Assembly (NCBI RefSeq): GCF_029338235.1
Contig: NZ_CP119785.1
Coordinates: 2,108,001 to 2,172,000, forward strand
Source: Haloarcula rara
GTDB lineage: Archaea > Halobacteriota > Halobacteria > Halobacteriales > Haloarculaceae
DNA length: 64,000 nucleotides
Direction: 5' to 3'
The notes beneath the pieces were generated by a model that had not been told where the DNA came from, did no database searches, and was given only the letters and a program-made list of their open reading frames with translations. A program made the translations under genes and the position numbers. Numbering within the stretch: the stretch's first letter is position 1; each line of letters opens with the position of its first letter. Positions 26,003-34,360 of this stretch are shown piece by piece.

Positions 26003-27129
26003 ATTTCCAGCATCCGGTCGAGTGCGACCTGGGCCAGGTCCTTCTCCTCGGGCGCGACCTCGATGACGTTGCGTTCGCGGCCCTCGACCAGCTCCTCCAG
26101 GACCCAGGTGAGGTAGTTCGGGTCTATCTGGCGCATCGCGTTACAGTCCATGCAGGCGTCACCGCACAGCGGGACGACGTTGACCTCGGGGTGCCACCGC
26201 TGGAGGTGGTGGGTGAGGTGAATCTCCGTGCCAATGGCCCACGTGTCGCCGGGGTCGGCCTCGGTGACCTTCTCGCAGATAGTCGCCGTGGAGCCGCTCA
26301 CGTCGGCGGCTTCGACGACTTCGCGGCGACACTCCGGATGGACGATGACGTTCGCGTCCGGGTGCTCCTCGCGGATGCTCTCGATGTGGTGCTCGCGGAA
26401 GCGCTCGTGGACCTGACAGTACCCTTCCCAGAGGATGATGTCGTTCTCGACGGCCTCGGCGGCGGTGGTCCCCTCGGGGTCCCACGGGTCCCAGTCGACG
26501 ATTTCGTCTTCCATCCCCAGCCGGTAGGCGGTGTTTTCCCCCAGATGCTTGTCTGGCAGGAAGAGTACTTTATCGCCTCTCTCGAAGGCGTACTCGAAGG
26601 CCTTGTGGGCGTTCGAGGACGTACAGACCAGCCCGCCCTGCTCGGCACAGAACGCCTTCAGATCGGCGTAGCTGTTCATGTACGTGATGGGGATGATGTT
26701 CTCGTCGGTCTCGGCGGTGAGTTCGGCCCACGCGGCGTCGACCTGGAGCGCCTCGGCCATCCCGGCCATGGGACAGGACGCCTCCATCGAGGGGAGGATG
26801 ACGCTCTGGGCGTCGTCGGTGATGATGTCGGCGGACTCGGCCATGAACGTCACCCCGCCGAAAATGACGTAGTCGGCGTCGGAGTCGGCGGCCTCCTTCG
26901 AGAGCTGGTAGGAGTCCCCGATGAAGTCGGCGTGCTCGACGATTTCCCGTCGCTGGTAGTTGTGACCCAGGATGACAACGTCGTCACCTAGCTCGTCGAG
27001 CGCCGCCTCGATGCGCTCGGTCCGTTCGTCCTCCTCGAGCTCCCGATACGCCGGTGGGAGCTGTTCGAGGTTGTCGTATTTGAAGAGGCTGAGGTCGGTC
27101 TCGAACTCAGCCGTTTCCATTTCGGGCAA
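25999..27129 (-). CDS. nadA: Quinolinate synthase
   Basis: This 376-residue iron-sulfur enzyme condenses iminoaspartate and dihydroxyacetone phosphate to quinolinate. Family blocks are VVILGHNYQRREIVEHADFIGDS-like, GVTFMAESADI, EASCPMAGM, TYMNSYADLKAFC, CTSSNAHKAFEYA, FLPDKHLGENTA, HPECRREVVE and PLCGDACMDCNAM. The three cluster-ligand cysteines lie in SCPMAG, VCTSSNA and the C-terminal Cys-rich segment. The start is probably TTG at 27127-27129, because a strong AGGAGG Shine-Dalgarno sequence lies seven bases before it; the ATG at 27118-27120 would be 16 bases away. It is first in the nadA-nadB-nadC operon. Confidence 0.95.
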   Translation of the reverse strand: MPEMETAEFETDLSLFKYDNLEQLPPAYRELEEDERTERIEAALDELGDDVVILGHNYQRREIVEHADFIGDSYQLSKEAADSDADYVIFGGVTFMAESADIITDDAQSVILPSMEASCPMAGMAEALQVDAAWAELTAETDENIIPITYMNSYADLKAFCAEQGGLVCTSSNAHKAFEYAFERGDKVLFLPDKHLGENTAYRLGMEDEIVDWDPWDPEGTTAAEAVENDIILWEGYCQVHERFREHHIESIREEHPDANVIVHPECRREVVEAADVSGSTATICEKVTEADPGDTWAIGTEIHLTHHLQRWHPEVNVVPLCGDACMDCNAMRQIDPNYLTWVLEELVEGRERNVIEVAPEEKDLAQVALDRMLEI

Positions 27130-27491
27130 AGTTGACCCTCCTATAGGTGACTAGTCGTTCGAACTCCTCTATTGAAAAAATTTTGCCTTCAATATACTCC
27201 GATGGGGAGAATAGTAGGTCGGTAACGAACTTTGTTGGAATTCGGCGTATGATAACGATAGTCATACACTCGGCGACCGACCGTCCCGTCGCTGTCTCGC
27301 GATAGATGGGGCTTACACCGCCTGTCGCGCACCGCTGTTCGGTGTTTTTCCCTCCCTAACTCGGCGGCTGTGCCAGACTGCGGGTGGGCGTGACGCGGCT
27401 CTGACTCGCTATGCTGGTGGCGTGTCGTCGTCCGGCTCCGGGGGCCACCGATAAGAGCAACTGTTAGGGGGCCGGCCCGCAACCGACCTGT
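27130..27491. promoter_or_regulatory. Divergent promoter region between nadA and hmgA
   Basis: These 362 bases hold no supportable gene. For nadA the minus strand shows a TATA-like GTATATT (about 27190-27196), overlapped by the inverted repeat ATTGAA (27171-27176) with TTCAAT (27188-27193), and AGGAGG at 27137-27142 as ribosome binding site. The stretch 27171-27195 is AT-rich, unlike its surroundings. The hmgA side is GC-rich; I see no clear TATA box there, only GATAAGAG about 40 bases before the ATG. Confidence 0.6.
27171..27193 (-). promoter_or_regulatory. Candidate operator overlapping nadA promoter
   Basis: The inverted repeat ATTGAA-(11 bases)-TTCAAT lies between and partly over the nadA TATA element and the expected transcription start, a position typical for a repressor site. 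Regulation of the nad genes by NAD status through an unidentified repressor is an inference. Confidence 0.45.
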
Positions 27492-28703
27492 ATGACCGAC
27501 GCCGAGACCCTCGCCCGGAAGGTACAGGACGGCGAGTTGCGCCTCTACGAACTCGAAGACCACGCCGACGCCGAGACGGCCGCCGCCGCCCGCCGGCAGC
27601 TGCTGGCCGAAGAGGTCGGCGCCGACCTCGAAACGGTCGGCGAGTACGCCTTCGACGCCGCCGACGCCGAGCCCAACATCGAGAACATGGTCGGTGCGGC
27701 CCAGATACCGATGGGTGTCGTCGGCCCGCTACCCGTCGACGGCGGCGCGGCCGAGGGCGAGCACTACCTCCCGCTGGCGACGACCGAGGGCGCCCTGCTC
27801 GCGAGCGTCAACCGCGGCGTCTCCACGATTCGCCACGCCGGCGGTGCGACGGCGAGAGTACTCAAGTCCGGGATGACGCGTGCGCCCGTGTTCAAGGTCG
27901 ACGACGTGGCCGAGGCCGGCGAAGTGTCGGCCTGGGTCCGCGAACACGTCGCGGAACTGGCCGACGCGGCCGAAGCGACCACGAGCCACGGGGAGCTACA
28001 GGACGTGACTCCCTACGTCGTCGGCGACAGCGTCTTCCTCCGATTCAGCTACGACACCAAGGACGCGATGGGGATGAACATGGCCACCATCGCCACCGAG
28101 GCGGCCTGCGACGTCATCGAGGCCGAGACGCCCGCCGACCTCGTCGCGCTGTCGGGCAACCTCTGTTCCGACAAGAAACCCGCCGCCATCAACGCCGTCG
28201 AGGGCCGCGGCCGCACGGTGTCGGCCGACGTCCTGATTCCCCACGAGCAGGTCGAGGAACGGCTGGACACGACGACGGCGGCCATCGCCGAAGCGAATAC
28301 CAGAAAGAACCTCGTGGGCTCGGCGAAGGCCGGCGCGCTGGGCTTTAACGCCCACGCCGCCAACGTCGTCGCCGCCGCGTTCCTCGCGCTGGGCCAGGAC
28401 GCCGCCCAGGTCGTCGAGGGGTCCAACACCATCACGACCGTCGACGCGCGCGAGGAGGGGCTGTACGCCTCGGTGACGCTGGCCTCGCTCGAAGTGGGCA
28501 CTGTCGGCGGCGGGACCTCCTTACCCACCCAGTCGGAGGCGCTCGACGTGCTCGGCTACGGCGGCGGCGGCGACCCCGCCGGGAGCAACGCCGACGCGCT
28601 GGCGGAGGTCATCGCCGCCGGGGTGCTGGCCGGCGAGCTCTCCCTGCTGGCCGCGCTGTCCTCGCGGCACCTCTCCTCGGCACACGCGGAACTCGGCCGG
28701 TAA
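27492..28703 (+). CDS. hmgA: Hydroxymethylglutaryl-CoA reductase (NADPH)
   Basis: This 403-residue class I HMG-CoA reductase forms mevalonate, the committed precursor of the archaeal isoprenoid lipids. Catalytic residues are visible in order: Glu in LATTEGALLASVNRG, Lys in SDKKPAAINAVEGRG, Asp in LGQDAAQ and the C-terminal His in LSSRHLSSAH. The substrate-binding ENMVGAAQIPMGVVGPL and the dinucleotide-binding DAMGMNMATIATEA are also present. No N-terminal membrane domain is present, as usual in archaea. It is the classic target of mevinolin/statins in haloarchaea. It lies alone, divergent from nadA, with an Lrp regulator gene downstream. Confidence 0.97.
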   Translation: MTDAETLARKVQDGELRLYELEDHADAETAAAARRQLLAEEVGADLETVGEYAFDAADAEPNIENMVGAAQIPMGVVGPLPVDGGAAEGEHYLPLATTEGALLASVNRGVSTIRHAGGATARVLKSGMTRAPVFKVDDVAEAGEVSAWVREHVAELADAAEATTSHGELQDVTPYVVGDSVFLRFSYDTKDAMGMNMATIATEAACDVIEAETPADLVALSGNLCSDKKPAAINAVEGRGRTVSADVLIPHEQVEERLDTTTAAIAEANTRKNLVGSAKAGALGFNAHAANVVAAAFLALGQDAAQVVEGSNTITTVDAREEGLYASVTLASLEVGTVGGGTSLPTQSEALDVLGYGGGGDPAGSNADALAEVIAAGVLAGELSLLAALSSRHLSSAHAELGR

Positions 28704-28765
28704 CGCGGGTCGCGAGCGGGGCCGAATCACGTACTTTTGTGCTACCGGCTCGCAAACCGGGTGAC

Positions 28766-29254
28766 ATGGCCGACTCCGAGTACCCGATAGACGACCTCGA
28801 CCGACAGATAATCCACGCGTTGCAGGGCGATGCCCGTCACACGTCAGCCAGCGAAATCGCCGAGTCCCTGGACGTCTCGGCCCGGACTGTCCGCAACCGA
28901 ATCAGCAACTTGGAGGCGGCCGAGGTCATCCGCGGCTATGACGTCGACGTGGACTACGAGGCCGCGGGCTATCAGCTCCACACGCTCATCGTCTGTACGG
29001 CGCCGATTCACGAGCGAGAAGAGATAGCCCGCCGGGCCCTCGACGTGGACGGCGTCGTCGCCATCCGGGAGGTGATGACCGGTGCGGAAAACGTCCACGT
29101 CGAAGTCGTCGGCGTCGACGGCAACGACCTCAGCCGCATCGGCCGCGACCTGAACGACATCGGTCTCGAGGTCGTCGACGAGGACCTCATCCGCAACGAG
29201 TACACGCGGCCGTTCCACCAGTTCGACCCGGAGGCGGTTGCCGATGATAAATGA
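28766..29254 (+). CDS. Lrp/AsnC family transcriptional regulator
   Basis: The protein has 162 residues. The N-terminal winged helix (about 9-58: LDRQIIHALQGDARHTSASEIAE, SARTVRNRISNLEAAEVIRGY) is the AsnC-type DNA-binding domain. The C-terminal part (about 70-150) is an alpha-beta ligand/oligomerisation domain of the Lrp RAM class. The ATG at 28766 is chosen over 28739 because the domain begins just after it. The gene precedes an amino-acid permease gene in the same direction with an AT-rich 170-base gap, so control of that transporter is a reasonable inference. Confidence 0.88.
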   Translation: MADSEYPIDDLDRQIIHALQGDARHTSASEIAESLDVSARTVRNRISNLEAAEVIRGYDVDVDYEAAGYQLHTLIVCTAPIHEREEIARRALDVDGVVAIREVMTGAENVHVEVVGVDGNDLSRIGRDLNDIGLEVVDEDLIRNEYTRPFHQFDPEAVADDK

Positions 29255-29425
29255 GTATAATTTTCCGGGTACGGCTATATACCAATCTTGATTTCGGATA
29301 CGGAATTCAAACCCGTTCCTTTATTCACTTCCGGAATTAAGTGTCGGCCAGTACCTGAGCGGTCGAGAGCCACTCGACCGCTATGACAACGCCTGTCCAC
29401 AAATGACACATCTGGCCCCCCACTC
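29255..29425 (+). promoter_or_regulatory. AT-rich promoter region upstream of permease
   Basis: This gap is clearly richer in A and T than the flanks. It contains ATAAT- and TATATA-like patches near 29262-29282 and a small inverted repeat CACTT-(8 bases)-AAGTG near 29325-29342, a possible site for the upstream Lrp protein. No gene is visible. Confidence 0.45.
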
Positions 29426-31600
29426 ATGACGAAAGACCTCGAACGCGACCTCGGACTCCCCGCTGTGCTGGCTATCAGTATCGGTGCGATGATCGGTAGC
29501 GGCATCTTCATCCTCCCGGCACTTGCGCTGAAAATCGCCGGCCCCGCCGTCATCGTCGCGTACGCGCTGGCCGGCCTCCTCGTGGTTCCGGCAGCCCTCT
29601 CGAAGTCGGAGATGGCGACCGCGATGCCCGAGGCCGGCGGGACCTACATCTACATCGAGCGCGGGATGGGCCCGCTGCTTGGTACCGTTGCCGGCGTCGG
29701 CACGTGGTTCTCGCTGTCGTTCAAGGGCGCGCTCGCCCTGGTCGGCGGTGTCCCGTACCTCCTCCTTCTCTTCGACCTGCCGCTGAAACCGGTCGCGCTG
29801 GCGCTGGCCGGCGTGCTCATCCTCATCAACATCGTCGGCGCCAAACAGACGGGGCGGCTGCAGGTCGGTATCGTCGTCGTGATGCTGGCGGCGCTTGGCT
29901 GGTTCGCCGCCGGCAGCGCCCCCAGCGTCCAGTCGGCCAACTACGCGAACTTCTTCGCCGACGGCATCGGCGGGTTACTTGCGGCGACCGGGCTGGTCTT
30001 CGTCTCGTATGCCGGCGTCACCAAGGTCGCGAGCGTCGCCGAAGAGGTCGAGAACCCAGGCAAGAACATCCCACTCGGTATCCTCGGATCGCTCGTGTTC
30101 ACCACGCTGTTGTACGTCGGAATCGTGGCCGTACTCGTCGGCGTGACCGACGCCGGCACCGTCGCGGGTTCGCTGACGCCCGTCGCCGACGCCGCCGAGG
30201 TGACGATGGGCCAGGCCGGCGTCGTCGCGGTCATCCTCGCTGCCATCCTCGCGCTGATTTCGACGGCCAACGCGGGTATCCTCTCCTCCTCGCGGTACCC
30301 CCTTGCGATGAGCCGGGACCAGCTCGCGCCGCCGTCGCTGTCGAAAGTCAGCGAGCGGTTCGGGACGCCGCTGAACGCCATCACGCTCACCGGCGCCGTG
30401 TTGCTGGTGCTCATCGCCTTCGTCCCGATACTGGAGATTGCGAAGCTCGCCAGCGCGTTCCAGATCATCGTGTTCGCGCTCATCAACGTCGCCGTCGTCG
30501 CCTTTCGCGAGGGGTCGGCGGAGTACGAACCGGTGTTCACCTCGCCGCTGTACCCCTGGATGCAGATATTCGGCACGATAACCGGGTTCCTGTTGCTCAC
30601 CCAGATGGGGACTATCGCCCTGCTCGGCGCCGTCGTCATCACTGTCGGCAGTATCGCCTGGTACTTCCTCTACGTCCGCCAGCGCGTCGACCGCGAGGGG
30701 GCGGCGACCGACGCCATCCGACGACAGGTCGGCCGCGAGGCGCTCACCGACGTCGAGTCCGAGATCGCACGGGACTCGAACGAGGTGCTCGTCGCCCTGA
30801 CGAAAAACGACGGCGGCGCGCGCGAACGCGCCCTCGTCGCGCTCGCGGCTGACCTGGTCCGACCCGACGACGGCCGCGTCGTCGCGGTCCGGTTCGAGGA
30901 GGTCCCCGACCAGATGCCCCTGACCGACGACATGGCGACCCAGTCGGAGGCGGACATCTCCTTCGAGACGCGGACAGAGGCCCTTTCCGACGAGCTCGGT
31001 GTCGACATCGAGGCAGACGAAATCGTCAGCCACGACACGAAACACGCCATCGTCAACTTCGCCGAGGGCCGTGGCGTCGACACCATCGTGACCGAACACG
31101 AGCCCCTCCGACTCCGCTCACGACTGGGCGGCGACCCCATCGACTGGGTCGTCCGCCACGCCCCCTGTGACGTGTTACTCGTGGACAACCTGGGGTACAA
31201 CGAACCCAGTGACATCGCCCTCTCGGGTGACGGCGGCCCGTACCCGCCCCTGGCCGTGAAAGTCGCCGGCGCCGTCGCCGAGGCCAACGACGGCAGCGTC
31301 TCGCTGTGGCACCCCGGAAACGGGTCCGACGAGCAACAGCGGACCATCGACGACTACCAGGCCGAGCTGTCGTCGATGCTTTCGGTCCCGGTGCAGTCCG
31401 AGCCGTTCCGGACCGACGGCGGCGCCCCGCCCCAACCGGACCTGCTGGTGCGCCGTGGCGCAGACGACCGCATCCGCAACGCGGTGCTCGACGACGGCCC
31501 GACCGTCCCGAACCCCGGCTGTACGACGGTAACGGCCTACCCGCACCAGTCGCGCCGCCCGTCGCTCACTCGGCGGCTGCTCGAACGACTCACGTTCTGA
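29426..31600 (+). CDS. APC-family amino acid permease with C-terminal stress-protein domains
   Basis: A 724-residue fusion. The first 425 residues form a 12-helix APC amino-acid/polyamine transporter, with the helix-1 motif SIGAMIGSGIFILPALAL near residue 20. The cytoplasmic C-terminus holds two UspA-like segments (about 460-585 and 605-700, the first with NEVLVALTKNDGGAR and PCDVLLVDN). Such APC-Usp fusions are common in haloarchaea, where the tail may sense nucleotides or energy state. Substrate not determinable. It follows an Lrp-type regulator gene, consistent with amino-acid-responsive control. Confidence 0.92.
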   Translation: MTKDLERDLGLPAVLAISIGAMIGSGIFILPALALKIAGPAVIVAYALAGLLVVPAALSKSEMATAMPEAGGTYIYIERGMGPLLGTVAGVGTWFSLSFKGALALVGGVPYLLLLFDLPLKPVALALAGVLILINIVGAKQTGRLQVGIVVVMLAALGWFAAGSAPSVQSANYANFFADGIGGLLAATGLVFVSYAGVTKVASVAEEVENPGKNIPLGILGSLVFTTLLYVGIVAVLVGVTDAGTVAGSLTPVADAAEVTMGQAGVVAVILAAILALISTANAGILSSSRYPLAMSRDQLAPPSLSKVSERFGTPLNAITLTGAVLLVLIAFVPILEIAKLASAFQIIVFALINVAVVAFREGSAEYEPVFTSPLYPWMQIFGTITGFLLLTQMGTIALLGAVVITVGSIAWYFLYVRQRVDREGAATDAIRRQVGREALTDVESEIARDSNEVLVALTKNDGGARERALVALAADLVRPDDGRVVAVRFEEVPDQMPLTDDMATQSEADISFETRTEALSDELGVDIEADEIVSHDTKHAIVNFAEGRGVDTIVTEHEPLRLRSRLGGDPIDWVVRHAPCDVLLVDNLGYNEPSDIALSGDGGPYPPLAVKVAGAVAEANDGSVSLWHPGNGSDEQQRTIDDYQAELSSMLSVPVQSEPFRTDGGAPPQPDLLVRRGADDRIRNAVLDDGPTVPNPGCTTVTAYPHQSRRPSLTRRLLERLTF

Positions 31601-31667
31601 CCCTCCGGGTCCCGGTTGCGGGTACGGTGACCGGTATCTTTTCGGATGGCCCACTCCCGATATCCGT

Positions 31668-32180
31668 ATGGACAGTCGCGAGTACGCTTTCGAGGGAGCC
31701 GAGCCCGATATCCACGGATACGCCCACGTCAGCCGCGAGGCGACGGTCGTCGGCGACGTGTCTGTTGGGCCGAACGCGAACGTCTGGCCCGGCGCGGTGC
31801 TGCGGGGCGACGTTGGGCCGGTCGAGGTCGGCCGCGAGACGGCTATCGGCGACGGGGCCATCCTCCACGCCTCGACCGTCGGCGAGAAGGTGATGGTCGG
31901 CCACGGCGCCGTGCTCAACGACGCCGACGTGAAAGACGGGGCGCTCGTTGGCTTCAACTCCACCGTCAGCGACGCCGTCATCGGCGAGGGCTCTATCGTC
32001 GCCATGGGCACTGTCGTCCCACCGGGCTACGAAGTGCCCGCCAAGTCGTTCGTCCGTGGGAGCCCCGCGCAGGTGACACCGCTCTCGGAGACGACTATCG
32101 ACCCCGACGAAGTGTTCGAGGCGTTCTCCTCGGGCGACTACGCCAACCTGGCCGCGCGACACGAGGACCTCTTCGAATAG
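31668..32180 (+). CDS. Gamma-carbonic-anhydrase-like left-handed beta-helix protein
   Basis: This 170-residue hexapeptide-repeat protein of the YrdA/PaaY/gamma-carbonic anhydrase group has regular units such as VVGDVSVGPNANVWPGAVLR, IGDGAILHAST and VGHGAVLND, and a C-terminal helix. Two metal-type histidines are visible (ILHAS and VGHGA), but the third His usually found in GHGAVLHG is Asn here. Carbonic anhydrase activity is therefore uncertain. It is probably a trimeric metal-binding protein. The ATG at 31668 follows a gap of 67 bases after the permease gene. Confidence 0.85.
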   Translation: MDSREYAFEGAEPDIHGYAHVSREATVVGDVSVGPNANVWPGAVLRGDVGPVEVGRETAIGDGAILHASTVGEKVMVGHGAVLNDADVKDGALVGFNSTVSDAVIGEGSIVAMGTVVPPGYEVPAKSFVRGSPAQVTPLSETTIDPDEVFEAFSSGDYANLAARHEDLFE

Positions 32181-32246
32181 GGTGAGGGTCCGACCGCAGG
32201 GAGGACCCTCGAAACGAAGCGGTGACCGAAGGGAACCGCAGAGCAG
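32181..32246 (-). repeat. Two-hairpin palindromic element, intergenic copy B
   Basis: Read on the minus strand it begins TGCTCTGCGGTT, has stem 1 GCGGT with ACCGC, the joint TTCGTTTCGAGG and stem 2 GAGGGTCC with GGACCCTC. This order and the exact TGCTCTGCGGTT start match the nadB element, with longer loops. It lies directly after the gamma-carbonic-anhydrase-like gene, in the opposite orientation to that gene. Confidence 0.7.
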
Positions 32247-32316
32247 CGCGAGTCACTTCCATTCTGGTTCTCGGCGTTTGGACTGCCATCGCAAACTCCC
32301 ACTACCGGACGGACCA

Positions 32317-32324
32317 CTTATAAT
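32317..32324 (+). promoter_or_regulatory. TATA box of GCS-like gene
   Basis: CTTATAAT lies 24-31 bases before the ATG at 32348, so transcription would begin at or just before the start codon, giving a leaderless mRNA. Confidence 0.65.
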
Positions 32325-32347
32325 GCAAGAGCCGCCACAGTTGCGTC

Positions 32348-34288
32348 ATGGACGATATCGTCGACCTGGTGCGCCGCTCGCTGGCCGATGAGACCTACGG
32401 GGAGTTCACCGACCGGGTCGACGCACAGGCCGCGGAGCTTCGCCGGGCCATCGCGGCCGGCGAGTTCGACAACGAGGCCTTCTCGGTCGGGCTGGAGGTA
32501 GAGCTGTACGCCATCAACAGCGTCCCGGAGCCACCCGAACCCGAGGACGAAGCGGACGAAGACGCCGAGGACGACGGGGCGGCGGAGGCGGCCCTCGACG
32601 ACGACCTGTCGGGCGGCGACGGCGGGTCGGCGTGGGACGGCTCGCTGGAGCCCCAGAGCGAGTCCGGCGGGGGCGGGGCGTCACTGGAGCCCGCAGACGA
32701 GACGCCGCCGCCCGACACGGGAGACGGCGAGGCCGAAGCCGAGAGCGCGGGCGACGACTCGGGCGACGACTTCGGCCCCGGCGAGGGCCCCTCGCTCGAC
32801 GTCGACCCGGACAGCCCGCTCGCGCCCGACGACCCCGAGGACGTCGAGCCCGACGACCCCGAACCGGCCGTCGAGGCCGAAGCCGAGGGCGAGGACGACG
32901 AGCCGTACATGGACCCCGAGGAGTGGGAGGGGCGGCTCACCCGGCTCCCAGACGTGGTGTTCGACGGGGAGGCGAACAAGGAACTGGGTCTGCACAACGC
33001 CGAGATAAACACCGAACCCAACACCTTCGACGGGGCGGGCATGGAGGTCCAGACCACGGCCGTCGAGATGCACACCAAGCAGGCCCGAGCACAGGCTGAG
33101 AAACACAACTGCGAGCTGATTCTGGACGCGATGTGGACCATCCCGCCCGAGGAGGGCGCCGAGTCGTATCTCTCGGCCCACGAGGAACGCGACGGCGTGA
33201 TTCTGGCCGACAACATGCGCCAGGCGCCCCGCTACGTCGCGCTGGACAACGAGGCCGTCCAGCACGCCGGCGGCGCTATCGACTTCGCGGTGCCGGGCTA
33301 CGAGGGGTCGTTCCCGACGATCCTGTTCGAGTCGCTGGCGACCTCTATCCAGCCCCATCTCCAGATTCCCGACACCGATGCGTTCCCCGACTACTACAAC
33401 GCCGCCATCCGCACCCTGGGGCCGCTCCTGGCGCTGTCGGTGAACTCACCGTTCCTGCCGGCGGATTTCTACCCCGACCATACCGACGGGGAGTGGCTCT
33501 GTGCCAACACCGACCACGAACTGCGAATCTCGGCGTTCGAGCAGTCGGTCAACACCAGCGAGAACCCCAAAGTACGGGTCCCACGCGACATCGATAGCGT
33601 CGAAGACGTGGTCGACCGCGTCGTCGCGGACGATTGCTTCGGTCCGTTCCTTCGGGAGTGGCTCGACGAGAGCGAGCGGGACACCCTCGAAGACGATATC
33701 TGGGAGTTCGACCACAAGCGGGGGACCTACTGGCGCTGGCTCCGCTGTGTCATCGGCGGCACACCTGTCGAAGGCGCCAGCGACGAGCGCTCGCTGCGCA
33801 TCGAGTACCGCCCGCTGCCCACCCAGCCCCACGTCAAGGACATGATCGGGCTGCAGGCGCTGACGGTCGGGCTCATCCGCGGCCTCGTCGTCGCGGACCA
33901 CCCCGTCACCGAGCTCCCGTGGGTGGAGGCCGAGCGGAGTTTCTACGCCGCCGCGGCCGACGGGCTGGCGGCCGACCTCTCGTGGGTCACCATCCACGGC
34001 GAGCGTACCACCGACCACGAGGTCATCTTCGACGAAATCTTCCGCTTTGCCCGGCTGGGACTGGAAGAACAGGACCTGCCCGAAGCCCGTATCGACGAGT
34101 ATCTCGACCCCATCGAGGACCGCTACGACGCCGGCGAGACGCCGAGTTCGTGGAAGATAGACCGGGTCCGAAGCCACCTCGACGACGGGCTCGCACTCGA
34201 GGACGCGATGACCGAGATGCAACGGGAGTACTTCGAGCACTGCCGCGAGCACCACACGTTCGCGGAGTGGGTGCGCGACGAGACGTAG
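32348..34288 (+). CDS. Glutamate-cysteine-ligase-like protein with acidic insertion
   Basis: The 646-residue protein shows hallmarks of the glutamate-cysteine ligase (GCS2) superfamily: VGLEVELYAI near residue 48 (acidic metal/ATP residues), HNAEINTEPNTF near 215, and LRIEYRPLPTQPHVKDMIGL with LEDAM-like helices near the end. An acidic, Ser/Gly-rich low-complexity segment of about 125 residues (60-187) interrupts the fold between the first two motifs. Haloarchaea use gamma-glutamylcysteine as a major thiol, but this protein is larger and more divergent than the GshA-type enzyme. A different amine or carboxylate substrate is possible. It stands alone with its own promoter. Confidence 0.6.
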   Translation: MDDIVDLVRRSLADETYGEFTDRVDAQAAELRRAIAAGEFDNEAFSVGLEVELYAINSVPEPPEPEDEADEDAEDDGAAEAALDDDLSGGDGGSAWDGSLEPQSESGGGGASLEPADETPPPDTGDGEAEAESAGDDSGDDFGPGEGPSLDVDPDSPLAPDDPEDVEPDDPEPAVEAEAEGEDDEPYMDPEEWEGRLTRLPDVVFDGEANKELGLHNAEINTEPNTFDGAGMEVQTTAVEMHTKQARAQAEKHNCELILDAMWTIPPEEGAESYLSAHEERDGVILADNMRQAPRYVALDNEAVQHAGGAIDFAVPGYEGSFPTILFESLATSIQPHLQIPDTDAFPDYYNAAIRTLGPLLALSVNSPFLPADFYPDHTDGEWLCANTDHELRISAFEQSVNTSENPKVRVPRDIDSVEDVVDRVVADDCFGPFLREWLDESERDTLEDDIWEFDHKRGTYWRWLRCVIGGTPVEGASDERSLRIEYRPLPTQPHVKDMIGLQALTVGLIRGLVVADHPVTELPWVEAERSFYAAAADGLAADLSWVTIHGERTTDHEVIFDEIFRFARLGLEEQDLPEARIDEYLDPIEDRYDAGETPSSWKIDRVRSHLDDGLALEDAMTEMQREYFEHCREHHTFAEWVRDET

Positions 34289-34360
34289 CTCTCTGGCGAC
34301 CGCTGGCAGGACACGCCGCCGAACGACCATTTATCCGGGTGCCGAACCTACGGAAAGTCG

